Below are positions 15,101 to 15,555 of a DNA stretch of 15,555 bases, in pieces. Origin of the DNA: Paludibacter sp. (GTDB lineage Bacteria; Bacteroidota; Bacteroidia; Bacteroidales; Paludibacteraceae); the NCBI GenBank assembly GCA_028748945.1, contig JAQTOL010000022.1, forward strand, positions 1-15,555, read 5' to 3'. A program made the position numbers and the translations under genes. Within the stretch, counting starts at the first letter, position 1; every line of letters begins with the position of its first letter. The notes beneath the pieces were generated by a model that had not been told where the DNA came from, did no database searches, and was given only the letters and a program-made list of their open reading frames with translations.

Positions 15101-15470
15101 TGCCATTTTCTACAACGATCAGAAACCGGATAAGATCTTTTATCAGGGTCTTGCATTATTAAAACTCGGAAGAAAAGAAGAAGCAAAAAAACGGTTTGAT
15201 GCACTGATTGATTTTGGTGAAAAACATTTGAATGAAACGATTAAACTTGATTATTTTGCGGTATCGTTACCCGATTTACTGATTTGGGATGATGATTTAA
15301 CCTTCCGAAATAAAATTCATTGCAAGTATATGCTGGGATTGGGCAATTTAGGACTGGGTGAAACGGAAAAAGCAAAAGTTTATCTAAAAGAAGCCGCTAA
15401 AATGGATGTAAATCATCAGGGAGTACAGATACATTTGAAAATAAGCAGTTTAAATATCCGTTTTGAGTAA
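12156..15470 (+). CDS. DUF5107 domain protein with C-terminal TPR array
   Basis: A large protein of about 1,104 codons. The N-terminal half (about 20-370) matches the DUF5107 pattern: MILPELGGRVQM (79-90), GPWISGGIEFNWPQHHRP (116-133), WWANPAV (197-203), WTWGNGDFGKAWDRNLTDEDGPYIEL (297-322), then AGVYTDNQPDFTWLQPYE. Such sequences resemble the beta-sandwich of galactose mutarotases and related carbohydrate-acting proteins. From about residue 465 to the end come many 34-residue-like helical repeats typical of tetratricopeptide (TPR) arrays, for example AMGLWLLRRGKFAEAEKYF and YLGNLWYDKRQYPEAIACW. No signal peptide or membrane segment is seen, so it is inferred to be cytoplasmic. GTG at 12156 gives the longest frame, but ATG at 12177 or 12183 is more likely, since the GTG sits inside a hairpin arm. 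Its activity is unknown; the sugar-porter neighbour points to imported sugar. Confidence 0.88.
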   Translation: MKVNKKNMKMVVKVWEEDVVIPTYEIGKAEKNPIFLEKRVYQGSSGVVYPYPVIEKIEDEKTGKVYHAVFLENEYIKVMILPELGGRVQMAYDKIKQRHFIYYNQVIKPALVGLTGPWISGGIEFNWPQHHRPSTFLPVDYTIETNADGSITVWVSENEKMFHQKGMAGFTLHPGKAYLEIKGKLYNPTPIPQTFLWWANPAVAVNDYYQTVFPPDVHAVFDHGKRDVSTFPLATGTYYKIDYSAGVDISNYKNIPVPTSYMAINSEFNFLGGYENDTRAGVLHVADHHISPGKKQWTWGNGDFGKAWDRNLTDEDGPYIELMAGVYTDNQPDFTWLQPYEEKTFTQYFLPYRELGVVKNASQDLLLNLDIENKNAKIKVFATSLIKNAHIVLEGFMNETIDLNPEFVFEREILIAETSFKDLILTVFNESGRELLSIKSEKREPRPTPEAAKPAYSPEETPSCEQLYLTGLHLEQYRHATYNATDYYLEALKRDASDVRNNNAMGLWLLRRGKFAEAEKYFKTAIDTQLQRNPNPYDGEPRYNLGLALQFQGKHKEAYDAFYKSCWNAAMQDAGYFGCAQISCVKNNLDAALYEIDKSLIRNWHNHKARVLKAAILRKLGREEEALALIEDSLKIDLFNFGCRFEKYLMTNDREVLVEMQQLMRSEIHNYEIVALDYIAAGMYAEAVELLEEGAKVCSTTPMSYYYMGWALYLDNKSSGNVFAKAAAHSPEFCFPNRLEAILAFECAQKLNPTDSKAPYYLGNLWYDKRQYPEAIACWEKSAEIDAEFPTVMRNLSLAYFNKQKKEDKAVEMLEKAFALDTTDARILMELDQLYKRICRSHADRLTFLEKYPELVEQRDDVYLEYATLCNQTGNYSKAKDMINKRRFHPWEGGEGKVPTQYQICRVELAKELISVHKYQEAIALFKECLVYPPNLGEGKLYGAQENDFHYWLGCAYEGLGQKNEAEKYWELAKDGITKPAAAIFYNDQKPDKIFYQGLALLKLGRKEEAKKRFDALIDFGEKHLNETIKLDYFAVSLPDLLIWDDDLTFRNKIHCKYMLGLGNLGLGETEKAKVYLKEAAKMDVNHQGVQIHLKISSLNIRFE

Positions 15471-15555
15471 TGAAATAGAATTATCCGGAACTAAATTAAA
15501 AACAGATTTGTCAACAAGATTTCATTTTTTTGAAATAGCTTTTTTAAAACGTATT
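15463..15555 (+). CDS. Possible start of a further operon gene, cut by the window end
   Basis: A frame opening with TTG at 15463, overlapping the stop of the DUF5107/TPR gene by 8 bases, stays open for 31 codons to the window end (reads (M)SNEIELSGTKLKTD then LSTRFHFFEIAFLKRI). The composition looks protein-like and overlapping stops and starts are common in operons. Against it: no ATG, the stretch is short enough to be open by chance in AT-rich DNA, and a hairpin with a T run (15519-15545) lies inside it. I do not recognise a family. Confidence 0.35.
   Translation, partial: MSNEIELSGTKLKTDLSTRFHFFEIAFLKRI
15519..15545 (+). terminator. Weak terminator-like hairpin after the DUF5107 gene
   Basis: ATTTCA (15519-15524) and TGAAAT (15531-15536) pair around six T and are followed by AGC and six T. 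The stem is short and AT-rich, and it competes with the idea that coding sequence continues here. Confidence 0.3.

Noticed and set aside
1..15555. CRISPR array, prophage, insertion sequence or defence system
   Set aside because: No regularly spaced repeats, transposase, integrase or recognisable defence gene was found in any frame; gene content is metabolic, envelope and transport.

Overview
The window looks like chromosomal DNA from a low-GC member of the Bacteroidota, probably near the Bacteroidales. The basis is four-fold. Several gene starts are preceded by the Bacteroidota sigma-factor pattern (TTTG or a variant, about 18-19 bases, then TAnnTTTG). Recognisable Shine-Dalgarno sequences are nearly absent. 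A small exported protein ends in what looks like a type IX secretion (Por) sorting domain. The protein families present (DUF5107/TPR protein, M3 lipoprotein peptidase, Bacteroidota-type RibF) are typical of the phylum. No species can be named from sequence alone. I see no insertion sequence, prophage, CRISPR array or rRNA.

Left part (1-3900, all + strand): a large GNAT-like protein with its own promoter and terminator; L-aspartate oxidase (nadB, first step of de novo NAD synthesis); a 129-residue secreted protein made mostly of a sorting-domain-like C terminus; and a 101-residue Dabb (A/B barrel) protein.

Middle (3950-9290, all - strand, so read right to left): a HAD phosphatase and ribF (FMN/FAD synthesis) as a tight pair; an M3-family zinc metallopeptidase lipoprotein (Dcp-like); then, after a long hairpin, a multi-pass membrane protein and a YqaA/VTT-type small membrane protein that abut with no intervening base. 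These are housekeeping and envelope genes.

A non-initiator tRNA with anticodon CAU lies at 9347-9421, divergent from the HAD-ribF pair, with a good promoter and a clear intrinsic terminator. Its D arm carries one base more than the usual pattern. About 275 bases without a convincing gene follow, containing hairpins.

Right part (9699-15555): the most interesting section. An AraC-family regulator (-) is divergent from a sugar-porter MFS transporter (+), which is followed by a 1,104-codon protein with an N-terminal DUF5107 domain (probably galactose-mutarotase-like) and a long TPR-rich C-terminal half. The regulator's promoter matches the phylum consensus closely, and a perfect 10+10 bp palindrome covers its presumed transcription start. 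This arrangement suggests a sugar-responsive, SusCD-independent uptake and processing module: a regulator that senses a sugar or derivative, an inner-membrane importer, and a cytoplasmic DUF5107/TPR protein of unknown activity. A further open frame starts across the stop codon of the large gene and runs off the window, so the operon may continue.
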